Positions 22,151 through 32,002 of a stretch of DNA of 64,000 nt are shown here, in pieces. Position numbers and translations under genes: made by a program. Under the pieces are notes generated by a model that searched no databases, had not been told where the DNA came from, and saw only the letters and a program-made list of their open reading frames with translations. Origin of the DNA: Heterodera schachtii (lineage: Eukaryota; Nematoda; Chromadorea; Rhabditida; Heteroderidae); the NCBI GenBank assembly GCA_023374025.1, contig SIJG01000054.1, positions 464,895 through 528,894 on the forward strand. Reading direction: 5' to 3'. The stretch's first letter is position 1, and the number at the start of each line of letters is the position of its first letter.

Positions 22151-22385
22151 TCAAATCAAAATCCAATTGGTGAGATTGGAATCGTTGAGACCCCACAAAT
22201 GAAATTGGACTTTGTTCAACTTGGCGTCCCAATTTTTGTCGTTTTCCCATTGAATCGCCGCCGCCGTCTCCCCAACAATAATTGAACATCGCTTCAACTG
22301 CCAATAACGAAAAGAGCCAAAAACGCATATTTTTTCCATTTTCAGCTTTTCGTTGGTCCGTTCGTTCACCAATTCAAATGGCCCC
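22151..22385 (-). pseudogene. F-box-like family exon-4 fragment (copy 10)
   Basis: The minus strand reads LVNERTNEKLKM..., then WQLKRCSIIVGETAAAIQWE and KLNKVQFHLWG. It lacks both ends of the exon and all other exons. A second, shorter duplicate of the same segment (FELVNERTNEKLTM) lies at about 22595-22670, with repeat sequence (CCCGAAATTGACACCGGG to CGAAAATTTCAAA) between them. Confidence 0.65.
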
Positions 22386-22594
22386 TCTTTCCGACAAGAG
22401 AAAACGAAAGCATCAAATCAAATTTCAATTAGTGATTTCGGGGATGCTGATCCCGAAATTGACACCGGGTTTGGCCAATTCCGAACCCCGGACTCGGACA
22501 AAAATTCGAAAATTTCAAACTCACTTTTATATCGTACGTCCAAAGAGCAAAAAAAACAAAATATGATCAAATCAAATCAATCCAAACATCTAAC

Positions 22595-22670
22595 GAAAAG
22601 AGCCAAAAACGCATATTTCTTCATTGTCAGCTTTTCGTTGGTCCGTTCGTTCACCAATTCAAATGGAAAA
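22595..22670 (-). pseudogene. Duplicated exon-4 scrap of copy 10
   Basis: Repeats the ATTCAAATGG...CGTTGGTCCGTTCG stretch of 22310-22385, separated from it by about 210 bp of dispersed-repeat DNA. Indicates a local tandem duplication of a gene fragment. Confidence 0.5.
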
Positions 22671-22815
22671 AATTAACTAAATTTTCATAAAATTGTTGTA
22701 TTAAAAATAAGTGACATTTGCAAAACAAAATAAAACAAGAGCAACAAATCAAATTTCAATTGGTAAAATCGTCGACCATTTATCAAATATAATTAATAAT
22801 TTTCGTTGCTTTTAT

Positions 22816-24008
22816 TCATTCGTCCGCTTTTTCTTCCTTTTCTTCTTCCGCTGGTGGCGACAAAGGCCTAAATATGTTTCTTTTTTAATTTTTCGACAAA
22901 ATCAAATATTGCGTTATTGCTGCTCTCACCAGGATGGTCCCAGGATTTTTCGGCTTGGGGGGGCGGTACCTCCCCTCGAGGCGACGACCTTTTTTTTTTT
23001 TTTTTTTGCTTTTCACATCACTTTTTTTGGCGGTTTTTCCAAAAGACTTTTGGGCAACAAGGGGTCCGGCGGTGCCGATAGGCGCCGCCGGGAAAATTTT
23101 TGCATTTTTAATGCGGTTTGTTAACAGATTTTGTCAAAAAAATGACCAAATTTTGTGGTTTTGAGCCATTTTTAGCAGATTTTCATCACACGTACCCCCC
23201 CCTGGGACCGTCCCTGGCTCTCACCCAATGGTATTATTGCCGCCCCACAAATCAAATTGGACAGTGTTCAAATTTTGTCCCAATTTTCGTCCTTTTTCCG
23301 CTGAATCGTAGCCATCTCCCCAACAATTATTGGACATCGCGTTAGCAGCCAATTATACTCGGATTCTTCCCAGAATGTCAGCTTCTCATTTGTCCCTTCG
23401 TTCACAACTTCAAATTGTTCAATTGGCATTTTTGTCATCGTATGAAAAATAAGTTGAATAATGTAACTGACAGAAGTGGTGGCACGGAGAAATGTCTAAA
23501 TAAATAAAAAAAATTCGGAATTCGTTTTTTCATCCGTACGATTAATTGGTAAAACAAAAAAAATTCAACGAAAAATAGGGCGGGCCACCTCTTTGAAGTT
23601 GTTGATCCATTCGAGAGTCGGTGGACCCAAATAATCATTGCAATGCAATTGCTTCGGTTGTCCATCTTTTCTCGGAGTGTGCAACCATTTGGACAACGCT
23701 TGGCCAGCAGTTGCATTTGGCCCATCATCAGCGATCACATCGGGGAACAGATCATCGGAATCGATTGAATACAATTGATCAAGATCAATGAGAATTGTCA
23801 GTGAAATGCCATGGCGCAAATTGTCCAAAGCATTGCCACTGGCAAAGCGCAAATGGCGAATGTTTGTCGCAAAAATTGGCCAAATTTGACGGGCCAAAAT
23901 ATCCCAAATTCGCTGGACATCTTCGGTTTCGTCACCATCAATGGACAACTCCAATTCGGTGCCCATTCTGTCCCAAATTTGCTTGTTGGAACGAATAAAT
24001 TCAATATG
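22816..24008 (-). pseudogene. F-box-like family copy 11, 5'-truncated, hAT element at a splice donor
   Basis: Exon 5 22816-22867, exon 4 23225-23495, exon 3 from about 24008 to 23589. Exon 3 starts at IEFIRSNKQIWDRMGTELEL without YIDHSV, and upstream sequence is unrelated, so exons 1-2 are gone. Exon 3 is otherwise open to NNFKE. Exon 4 has lost one A near 23263, so the frame ends DENWDKI. Intron 4 holds a hAT-like element (22930-23216) placed immediately after the donor GTGAG. Confidence 0.75.
22930..23216. mobile_element. 287-bp hAT-like element with 8-bp target duplication
   Basis: Ends CAGGATGGTCCCAGG and CCTGGGACCGTCCCTG are inverted repeats. GCTCTCAC flanks it on both sides (22922-22929, 23217-23224). 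Inside is the GC-rich hairpin with arms GGCGGTGCC / GGCGCCGCC around GATA, also found in the elements at 29547, 37390 and 63001. No transposase. Confidence 0.82.
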
Positions 24009-24479
24009 CCAAAATTCAAATCTGCACAGACTCTTAAGCAAGAATTCGAAAATCTCGAATCCCTCTGCAATGTATAAGAACCATGTTCTTATCATTTTAA
24101 TTGTCAAAATTTAACGAGACTATGACATATAGAACAAATTTTTTTTAAATAAGCTTTACTGTCGAGATCACCACTGTCGAAAACTAACAGCACCATTTTA
24201 ATGCATACAACGTCATAACCCTACTGATCATGAATCTGGCTGGCATCTCTATTCCGGCCAATTATCGAATCCCCGACTAAGAAAACCAATAAAATTGGTT
24301 TTGAGCAATTTTGAGTTTTGGGGCCTCCGATAAAAACTTATCCAAATTCCAATTCACCAACTCAAAAATGATCGGCCATTTATTTCTCAAGTATATTGAA
24401 CAAAAAAGCAACAAAGCATTTCCAAGAGAATGATCATCAAATCCATTTGAAATAATTATTGTAATTCACTTCCGCGCAC
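24009..24479. repeat. Downstream-flank duplicate shared by copies 12 and 13
   Basis: Sequence at about 24190-24380 (TAACCCTACTGATCATGA, TTATCGAATCCCCGACTAAG, CCTCCGATAAAAA) recurs at about 25671-25842 at the 3' side of the next family copy. The downstream flank was duplicated along with the gene. Confidence 0.65.
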
Positions 24480-25400
24480 TCAGACGACATTTTGGTTGCT
24501 ATGATCCGCTTCTTCGTCCGTTGATGGTGGAGACAATGGCCTGAAATTGAGTTTCTAATTTTCATCAAAATCAAATTCTGTTCATTGCTGTTCCTTACCC
24601 AATGCAATTATTGCCACGCCATAATTCAAATTTGACATTGTTCAATTTGCCGTCCCAATTTCCGTCGTTTTCCCACTGAACCGTCTCCCCAATTGGGCAT
24701 CGCTTCAACAGCCAATAAAAAGTGTCTTCATTTATTAGTGTAAGCTTTTCTTTGGTCCGTTCATTCACCAATTCAAATGGCTTATACACTTTTATCGCAT
24801 GGTCAATTCGAATAATGTAACTGGCGGAAGAAGTGGCACGGGGAAATGCCTAAACAAAAAGAAAAAGCAAATTAAATGAGCAATTAATTAGTCAGTCAGT
24901 CGTCTAATGAAAATATGGCTGGCCACCTCTTTGTAATTGTTCCCAAATTTGCTTGTTTGAACGAAAAAATTCAATGACGGAATGGTCAATGTACCTGAAA
25001 AAGGAATAACATACAGAAAAGTTTTAAAACACACACAGAAAATGACAAATTTACTCAATCCGAAGGTTCTTAAAGCGGATTTTGTTAGACAGCGGACGAT
25101 CCGGCATCGGAAAATCCACCCATTTGCCATCGATCCATACAGACAGTGTCGGTTCTGGTCCTTCGCCCTTCTCAATATTGATATGACTCCAAATTGTCAA
25201 TTCGCTTTTTCCGTCGAAATGCGCGTCCACCAAAACATCGAAACGGTCGGAAAGCAATGCAATTTTGAGGCCGAGTTGGGGACGGTCAAATGATGGGAAA
25301 ATGTCCATCCAAACGTCGCCACAAATCCAACTGAAACAATGGGAAAAAATTGGGTAAACACAAAATTTTAATTTTTAAAATTTCTTCACCGTCTGTTCAT
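24480..25400 (-). pseudogene. F-box-like family copy 12, exon 3 mostly deleted
   Basis: Exon 1 25390-25400 (MNR), exon 2 25055-25330 (intact, WICGDVWMDIFPSFDRPQLG), exon 3 24927-24994, exon 4 24599-24849 (intact), exon 5 24480-24540 (ends SNQNVV). Exon 3 keeps YIDHSVIEFFRSNKQIW and the last few residues before its donor but lacks about 360 bp between them, and the join is out of frame. All splice sites remain. A clean single deletion in an otherwise healthy copy, so recent. Confidence 0.8.
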
Positions 25401-25670
25401 TTGTTTTGCGGCAATTAACAGCACAATTATTGTCGTAATTTGTGATTGCGAAAAATGAAATTAGTAGCTAAACTAAAAAAAAAAGTTATTGGTGGGGGAA
25501 ATTTTGTTTGGTGTGAAACGGAGAAAAAAGTCATCTTGAAAATATAATATTTCGGCAAAATGTCGCCAATTAAAAAATGAACAAAATGCCATAATATTCA
25601 TAAAATGACTAAATTCAAAAATCTTTTTGAAATGTCTTTGCATTTTCGAAAAATTCAGCGTAAAATGTAA
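25401..25670. other. Non-coding flank upstream of copy 12
   Basis: Contains GCGGCAATTAACAGCACAAT, a motif that also precedes the orphan exon 1 at 31674. Nothing else recognised. Confidence 0.4.
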
Positions 25671-25842
25671 TTTTAATGCATACAATGTCATAACCCTACT
25701 GATCATGATTCTGGCTGGCATCTCTAATCCGGCCAAATTATCGAATCCCCGACTAAGAAAACCAATAAAATTGGTTTTGGGGCCTCCGATAAAAATTTAT
25801 TCAAATTCCAATTCACCAACTCAAAAATGATCGGCCATTTCA
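25671..25842. repeat. Second copy of the downstream-flank duplicate
   Basis: Matches about 24193-24380 at the 3' side of copy 12, with small indels. Confidence 0.65.
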
Positions 25843-25995
25843 CAAATACATATATTGGACAAAATTCTAAAACAATCAGACAAATAAATGTGTAAGAAGC
25901 AACAAAAGCATTTGAAGAGAGAATAAGCATCAAATCAAATTACAATTGGTAAAATCGTCGACAATTTTTCAAATATAATTAATAATTTCATTGTT

Positions 25996-27579
25996 TCATT
26001 CGTCCGCTTTTTCTTCTTCTGCTAGTGGCGACAAAGGCCTAAAATTTAATTTAGTGCCATTTGAATTGGATCAATTATCCGTTACTGCTCTGCTCACCCA
26101 ATGCATGTATTGATTAGAGACCGGACGGGATCGGGATCCCGCGGGATTTCTTCGGGATCCCGCGGGATTAAATTCGGGATCCCGACCTCGGGATCCGTCC
26201 CGAACGATTTTTTAAATTCATCGGGATTGATCGGGATCGGGATTTCATCGGGATCCCGAACCGGGATCCCTCCCGACCATTTTACCAATCCCGCGGGATC
26301 CCGCGGGATTGAAGTCCTGATAATTTTTCGAAAAATCTCCATTTTTTAATTAATATCTTGAATTTTAAATTAAAAAAAATTGTCATTTGCTAATTTTTCT
26401 TAAAAAATCCGTAAAAATCCCAAAAAATTTCCACAGGTCTCCAAAATTCCAATAAAATTTTCAAAGTTTAACGTAAAAGTTGGCCGTTTTGTGACTTTTA
26501 TTTTTTTCAAAAAAGAATTATCAAAAATTTTTTTAATTCCTAAAATATTATTTTAAAACTTTTAGGTAATATTATGACACAACAATTTCTAAGAATTTTG
26601 TGCAAAAAATTAGATTAGAAATTGTTGTCTACTTATTTTTCCTTCGGTGCATATCTGCAGCGCCGGACTCTAAAATCCTTATTTTCCTGAAAATTTTGCT
26701 CAAAATCGCTAAAAAATTTTGGTTTTTTTTTGGACAAAATCTGTTAACAAATCGCATCCAAAATTACAAAATTTTTCCCGGCGGCGCCTATCGGCACCGC
26801 CGGCCTCCACATTGGTCCCTAAACTTTTTGAAAAAATCTCAGCAAAAAAATCATAAAAATCTGATTTTTTGGCTCCGATGCACTTAACGATTTGCTAATT
26901 TTCCTCAAATTGTTAAAACTGATCATAGGAGGCGAAAATATAAAAATTTATATTAATTAAATGGTAAAAAACAATTTAAAGCTATGTTGTTAAATGTTCT
27001 AATTTTTGGTCCTAAAATCTGATTTTTTAGGCATGATATTCGAATTTTGAAAATTTTCTAAAAACCTGATGATTCCCATTCCTATTTTTCTTCAATGGAA
27101 TTGATCAATTATAAATATTAGATAAGCATTATAACAAAACTTGACACAAAACGTAAAAAAAATTGAGTTTTTTTTCAAATCCCGATAATCCCGCGGGATC
27201 CCGAAAAAAAATCTTCGGGATTGATCGGGATCGGGATTCGGTCGGGATCCCGAGTCGGGATCCGTCCCGATCGTTTTTACGAAATGTTCGGGATTGATCG
27301 GGATCGGGATTCAGTCGGGATCCCGACTCGGGATCCCTCCGACCCCAGTTGTCCGGTCTCTAGTATTGATGTCATCCCACAAATGGAAATGGACATTGTT
27401 CAAATTGTCATCCCAATTTTCGTCTTTCTTCCGCTGAACCGTCACCGTATCAGCAGCCAATTATACTCAAATTTTTTCCACAGTATCAACGGTTTCTTCT
27501 GTTTCTGTTGATCAGTTGCAGAAATGGGGCGGTGATTGGCGGAGGAAAGTTTTTTCTTTTTTTTTTTGACGGGTGCCAT
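25996..27579 (-). pseudogene. F-box-like family copy 13, exon 1 fused to exon 4 and split by a hAT element
   Basis: Exon 5 25996-26038. Exon 4 runs from the donor at 26097 (residues TCIG) but is interrupted by the 1248-bp element 26115-27362 and resumes at 27371 (DENWDDNLNNVHFHLWDD). Upstream, exon 4 lacks the RCPI.GET codons and is joined, through KKFEYNWLL, to a Lys-rich first exon of the MAPVKKKK type starting at 27579. A poly-A slip puts that start out of frame. Exons 2 and 3 are absent. Decayed and rearranged. Confidence 0.7.
26115..27362. mobile_element. 1248-bp non-autonomous hAT element inside a coding exon
   Basis: Perfect terminal inverted repeats TAGAGACCGGAC / GTCCGGTCTCTA and an 8-bp duplication GTATTGAT (26107-26114, 27363-27370). 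Both ends are loaded with CGGGATCCCG-type palindromic repeats; the middle is AT-rich and has one GC-rich GGCGGCGCC-TATC-GGCACCGCC hairpin at about 26778. No transposase frame. A 132-bp internally deleted relative lies at 44792-44923. Confidence 0.88.
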
Positions 27580-27868
27580 TTAGAATATTTAGCCTAAAAA
27601 TGGCGATTTTTTTCAAAATTTTACTCAAAATCATTTAAAATTTTCGGATGGAAATTTTCTGTTTTTGTTAACTGAAGGCCATTGGTCGATTTTTAATACA
27701 TTTATAAAGAGAGAGAAAGAGTAAATAAGGAATTTTTATTTCTCTGCTTTTGATTTTTTGACTATAAAAATGTTTGTTTTTTCGATTGCTTTCTCATTGT
27801 GTAAAAATATTTCTAACATAATTATTATTCTGCCCTTTGTGACGTCCGTAATTGTGCTATTGCACAAA
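27580..27868. other. Spacer between copies 13 and 14
   Basis: Mostly AT-rich. No gene and no clear TATATAA box of the type seen at copies 9 and 22. Confidence 0.4.
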
Positions 27869-29190
27869 ATGAACCGCCGGTAAAAGGACATTTAGACAAA
27901 TTTTTCCTTTGCCCTGATTTATTTTCCACAATTTCAGTTGGATTTGCAACGATGTTTGGATGGACACTCTCCCGTTTTTTGACCATGCCGAACTCGGCCT
28001 CAAATTGGCACTGCTTTCGCCACGTTTCGAATTTTTGGTGGACGAACATTTTGATGGCACAAGCGAATTGCCAATTTGGAGAACAATCACAATTTACAAA
28101 GACAGTGTCGAAAAAGTGCCAAAATTGCGTGTGTTTTACGACTTTGCCAATTCTGTGCCATTTCCTTTGCCGGACCGTCCGCTGCCCGACAAAATTCGCT
28201 TCAAGGAACTTCGGATTTGGTAATTCAAATTCAAGCATTGATTAACGATAAACCATTCCCTTTTCAGCTACATCAACCATTCTGTCATCGCATTTCTCCG
28301 TGCCAATCAGAAAATTTTCGACAATGGGTCCAAATTAGGAATTCATCTGTCTTGGAACAAAACCTTTTTTGTCCAGCCAATTGGAATGCTTTGATCCGCC
28401 ATGTTTTGCCCATTTTTGTGCCAAACATTCGCCAATTGAAATTCAAAAATGCTGATCAACTGTACTGTTTGCTTCGTTTCACTTCTCCAAAAGTGCTCTC
28501 CGATCTGAACATTCATTCAATCGATGCTGGTCGTCTGTTCCCAAATGCCATTGATTCTGGTGCTGAATTGCTCGATGAGATTTGTGGTGATTTTGATCAG
28601 CCACTTGCATATTCTGCTGGCCAAATTCTGTCTGAATGGCTTCACATCCCGGCAAAAGATGGTCAACCGAAGAAATTGATTTGCTGGAGTGCTTCGTCAG
28701 AAATCGCTGATTTAGTCAACAATTTCAAGAAGGTGTGTGCCACATTTTCGTTGGATTAATTTCCATTTGATTTTCGTTTCCCATTGTTTAGAAATTTCGC
28801 CGTGCCACCACTTCTTCCGCCAGCTATCAAATTCAATTTACTGTTCATATGCCAACGGAAATTGTGCCATTTCAATTGGTGAACGAAAGGACCAACGAAA
28901 TGCTGACATTGGAGAAAGAAGAAAACAATGATGAAAGTATGGATGACGATGAATGGGATGAGCGATGGCTAATGAAGCGATGCAAAATTGGGGGGACGAC
29001 GGCCGCGTTAAACCAAAATTCGGGCAATTTGAACAATATCAGCTTTACGTTTTATGAAAATTGTATTGGGTGAGTTGCAACAGCTTTTGCATTAATAATT
29101 AAATTAAATTGCGTTTAATTTAGGCCATTGTCGCCACCGGCAGAAGAAGCGGGACAAAGCAGCGAAAAAGGGCCGACTTCTGACAAATGA
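27869..29190 (+). pseudogene. F-box-like family copy 14, single frameshift in exon 3
   Basis: Exon 1 27869-27879, exon 2 27938-28219 (WICNDVWMDTLPFFDHAELG), exon 3 28268-28732, exon 4 28792-29069, exon 5 29124-29190. Everything is intact except one T missing near 28383 (AATTGG where relatives have AATTTGG), which shifts the frame before the NALIRHVLPIFVPNIR block. Exon 3 has the same variant insert as copy 6 (AGRLFPNAIDSGAELL), so copies 6 and 14 form a subgroup. Exon 4 is unusually acidic (KEENNDESMDDDEWDE). One base from being a complete gene; a sequencing error should be excluded. Confidence 0.78.
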
Positions 29191-29546
29191 GCGACGGACA
29201 AAAGAACAACAAAAAAAAACAATGATCAGCAGAAGAAATGGATTAATTGGGAAATGATCGATCAATATGATTATGATTAAAAGGAATTATGAAGAGGAAT
29301 TGTAAAATATGTAAACATGTAAATAAATCGGATATATAAGGGAACCGTCCCGCCAAACGCTATAACATTTTTATTTGTCATTTAATTAAAAAAGCTTTAT
29401 GTGATTTTAAAGCGCTTGATAGTCGCTAATAGCCTGCTAAATTTCAAAAAAATAGTTGAGATACAAAAAAGTTATGCCAAAAAACCTCAAAAAACTGACT
29501 TTTTTTTGGACACTTTGGCGCCGCACGCCATATCTTTTGTTAAAAC
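29191..29546. other. Non-coding stretch downstream of copy 14
   Basis: 29220-29340 resembles other family 3' flanks (ATGATCGATCA). 29395-29530 resembles half of a foldback element (AGCCTGCTAAATTTC, AAAAAAGTTATG). No gene. Confidence 0.4.
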
Positions 29547-29896
29547 CAGGGCTGCCAGATTAAAATTTTCAAAAGCCTCATTTTGCATGCAAAAAAAACC
29601 ACATTTTGGGCCAAAAAGCCTCATTTTTACAAAATTTATTCAAAACACGTTTAAACTGTTCAAGTGTTATATTTTGATTGTCTAAGATCAAATTTGAGCA
29701 ATTTTTTGTTTGAAATAAGCTGAAAAATCGAAGTTGTTTTTTTGCGGCGCTTTTTTCAAAAACTTTCGGGAACATGGGGGCCGGCGGTGCCGATAGGCGC
29801 CGCCGGGGGAAAAACCTAGAATTTTGACCATATTTTTAGCAGATTTTCATTAAAAAATTCTTAATTTTGTGGTTTTTTGGAAAAAATTGGTTCTGT
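29547..29896. mobile_element. hAT-like element fragment (left part of the 63001 type)
   Basis: Begins CAGGGCTGCCAGATTAAAA and follows the complete element at 63001-63670 closely, including the GGCGGTGCC hairpin. It stops after GGTTCTG, where family exon-4 sequence begins. The right end and target duplication are missing. Confidence 0.75.
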
Positions 29897-31286
29897 AGTT
29901 CAAATAGTCGTAGTTTTCCCATTGAATCGCCGACGCCTTTTCACTAATTGGACATCGCTTCAACAGTCAATCACCACTACTTCCATAACGTGACACATTC
30001 TCCAATGTCAGCTTTTCTTTGGTTCGTTCGTTCTCCAATTCAAACGGTCCAATTGGTGTTGAATCATAAAGTTCAAGTCGAATTTTGTAGCTGACTGAAG
30101 CGGTGGAACGGAGAAATGCCTTAACAAAAAGGAAGCGAAAATCAAATGCAATCAATCATTAATGAATAGGCCGACCATCTTTTAACCAGGGGGTTACCGA
30201 ACCACGAACCCAAATTCGAATAAAAAGTCGAAAATTCAAATTCCAATTTTTCGACTTTTTGTTCGAATTTGGGTTCGGAAAAAAGACCGCTTTTAAAGTA
30301 GCGCCTGAAAGCCCACCTCTTTTCAAATTGTTAACCTATCCGATTAAAAATTTTGAATTTTTTTTCTAAAATTGAGTGATGCCAGCGGTATTATACTCAA
30401 CTTATGAGAATGTGACCAAACGCACCTCCTTGAAACTGTTGACCCAATCTAAGTTCACTTCTGTCAAAATCCGCACAAAACAATCGCTTCGCCCGTCCGT
30501 CGGTTGTCGGAGTGTGTAACCATTTGGTCAACGCTTGGCCAGCAGTTGCATTTGGTCCATCGTCAGCAATTCCATCGGGGAACAGTCCATAGGAAATGAA
30601 TGAATGCAATTGATCAAGATCAGTGAGAATTGTCGGTGAAATCAGGCGACGCAAATTGTCCAAATGATCGCCATCGTCAATGCCAAGATGGCGAATGTTT
30701 GTGGCAAAAACAGGCAAAATTTCACTGATAAACACATCCCAAATTGGCTGAACATTTGAAATAGACAATTCCAATTCGCTGCCATTTCTGTCCCAAATTT
30801 GCTTGTTGGAATGAAGAAATTTGATGACGGAATGGTCAATGTAACTGAAAAAGGAACAACATACAGAAAAGGTTTTAAAACACACACACAGAAAATGACA
30901 AATTTACTCAATCCGAAGGAGACAAAAGCGAATTTTGTTGGGCAGCGGACGATCCGGCAATGGAAATTCCACACATTTGTCATCGGTCCATTCAGACTGA
31001 GTCGGTTCTGGTCCAATGCCCTCGCCAATTATTATTTCTCTCCAAAGCGTTAATTCGCTTTTTCCGTCAAAATGTGCGTCCACCAAAACATCGAAACGGT
31101 CGGAAAGCAATGCCATTTTGAGGCCGAGTTGGGCATGGTCAAAAGATGGGAAAATGTCCATCCAAACGTCGCTACAAATCCAACTAAATTTGTTTTAAAA
31201 AATTGGGAAAATGAAAAATTTGCAATTTTAAATGAAAATTTATAATTTATAATTTTTCAAATACTAATTGCTGACCGTCGGTTCAT
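29897..31286 (-). pseudogene. F-box-like family copy 15, frameshift, nonsense codon and 3' truncation
   Basis: Exon 1 31276-31286, exon 2 30908-31183 (intact), exon 3 30426-30844, exon 4 29897-30119. Exon 3 is open for most of its length (YIDHSVIKFLHSNKQIWD...) but is one base short near the end, so the NLDWVNSFKE-type ending falls out of frame. Exon 4 has TGA where relatives have a Trp codon (GD-stop-LLKRCPI). Its 3' end and exon 5 were replaced by the hAT fragment ending at 29896. Intron 3 holds a hairpin of the CGAACCCAAATTCGAA repeat and a second scrap of an exon-3 end (near 30318). Confidence 0.75.
30182..30300. repeat. Short hairpin of the CCCAAATTCGAA dispersed repeat
   Basis: GAACCCAAATTCGAATAAAA and its mirror TTTTTGTTCGAATTTGGGTTC form a near-perfect foldback inside intron 3 of copy 15. 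Confidence 0.6.
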
Positions 31287-31663
31287 TTTTGTTGTTCAAT
31301 TAGCACAATTTTCCCTTTTTTCCAATTGATTAATTGGTGTGTCACAAAAAGCAAAAAAAAAAAAAAAATTCTGTTAACTTAAAAAAGAGAGAACAACAAT
31401 TAGGAAAAATAGGAGAGCAAAAATAACACAAAAACATAATAACAAAAACATTTTGGGCTGGCTCTCTTATAGTATAGTTTGTCCATAATTTTTTAGATTT
31501 CAAAATAATAAAAAAAAAATCGATTAAAATGTCTTGGGTTTTTACCAATGATTTTTACATCAAAAACCCGCTCCCACCCTTGTGGTTTTTCGTAAAGGCT
31601 CACGAAAATGCAAAAGTGCCGAAAATTCTATCATTTAAAAATTTCTCACATTTTTTTCTTTAA
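31287..31663. other. Upstream flank of copy 15
   Basis: 31300-31440 shares the AGCACAATTTT, GTGTGTCACAAAAAGC and AAAAGAGAG...GGAAAAAT motifs with upstream flanks of copies 7 and 18: a conserved minus-strand 5' flank distinct from the TATATAA type. Confidence 0.45.
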
Positions 31664-31674
31664 TGTCGGTTCAT
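31664..31674 (-). pseudogene. Orphan exon 1 (MNR) of a lost family copy
   Basis: ATGAACCGACA with the following intron-like TTAAAG, preceded upstream by GCGGCAATTAACAGCACAAT as at copy 12. The donor is destroyed and no exon 2 follows. Confidence 0.45.
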
Positions 31675-31742
31675 TTTGCGGCAATTAACAGCACAATTAT
31701 TGTCGTAAGTTGTGATTGCGAAAAATGATGTAAACCATGGAT

Positions 31743-31802
31743 TAGGGATGGCGCGGAATTACGATTTCCGAAAATTTTTGGGGCATAGTAATGCCATCCC
31801 TG
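31743..31802. mobile_element. 60-bp hAT-like mini-MITE
   Basis: TAGGGATGGC...GCCATCCCTG ends, flanked by CCATGGAT and CCATGGAC (7 of 8 match). Same family as the 59-bp element at 3094. Confidence 0.65.
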
Positions 31803-31809
31803 CCATGGA

Positions 31810-32000
31810 CATAAAATGCCATGGGACGCGTAAAATGTGATGGGACGCTTAAAATATGATTGGATGCGTAAGATGTTGTTGGGACGCGTAAAATGCCATG
31901 GGACGCGTAAAATGTGATGGGACGCTTAAAATATGATTGGATGCGTAAGATGTTGTTGGGACGCGTAAAATGTCATGGGACGCGTAAAGTGTCATGGGAC
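31810..32000. repeat. Tandem array of about 20-bp units in 77-bp higher-order repeats
   Basis: Units of the form ATGGGACGCGTAAAATGYY; four variants repeat as a block of about 77 bp, about two and a half times. One more unit (CATGGGACGCGTAAAA) lies at about 34135, beyond the inserted element. Confidence 0.75.
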
Positions 32001-32002
32001 GG

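Noticed and set aside
26094..26349. 82-codon frames rich in RDPDEIP / GSRGISSGS
   Set aside because: They are translations of the CGGGATCCCG palindromic ends of a transposon, open on both strands for that reason.
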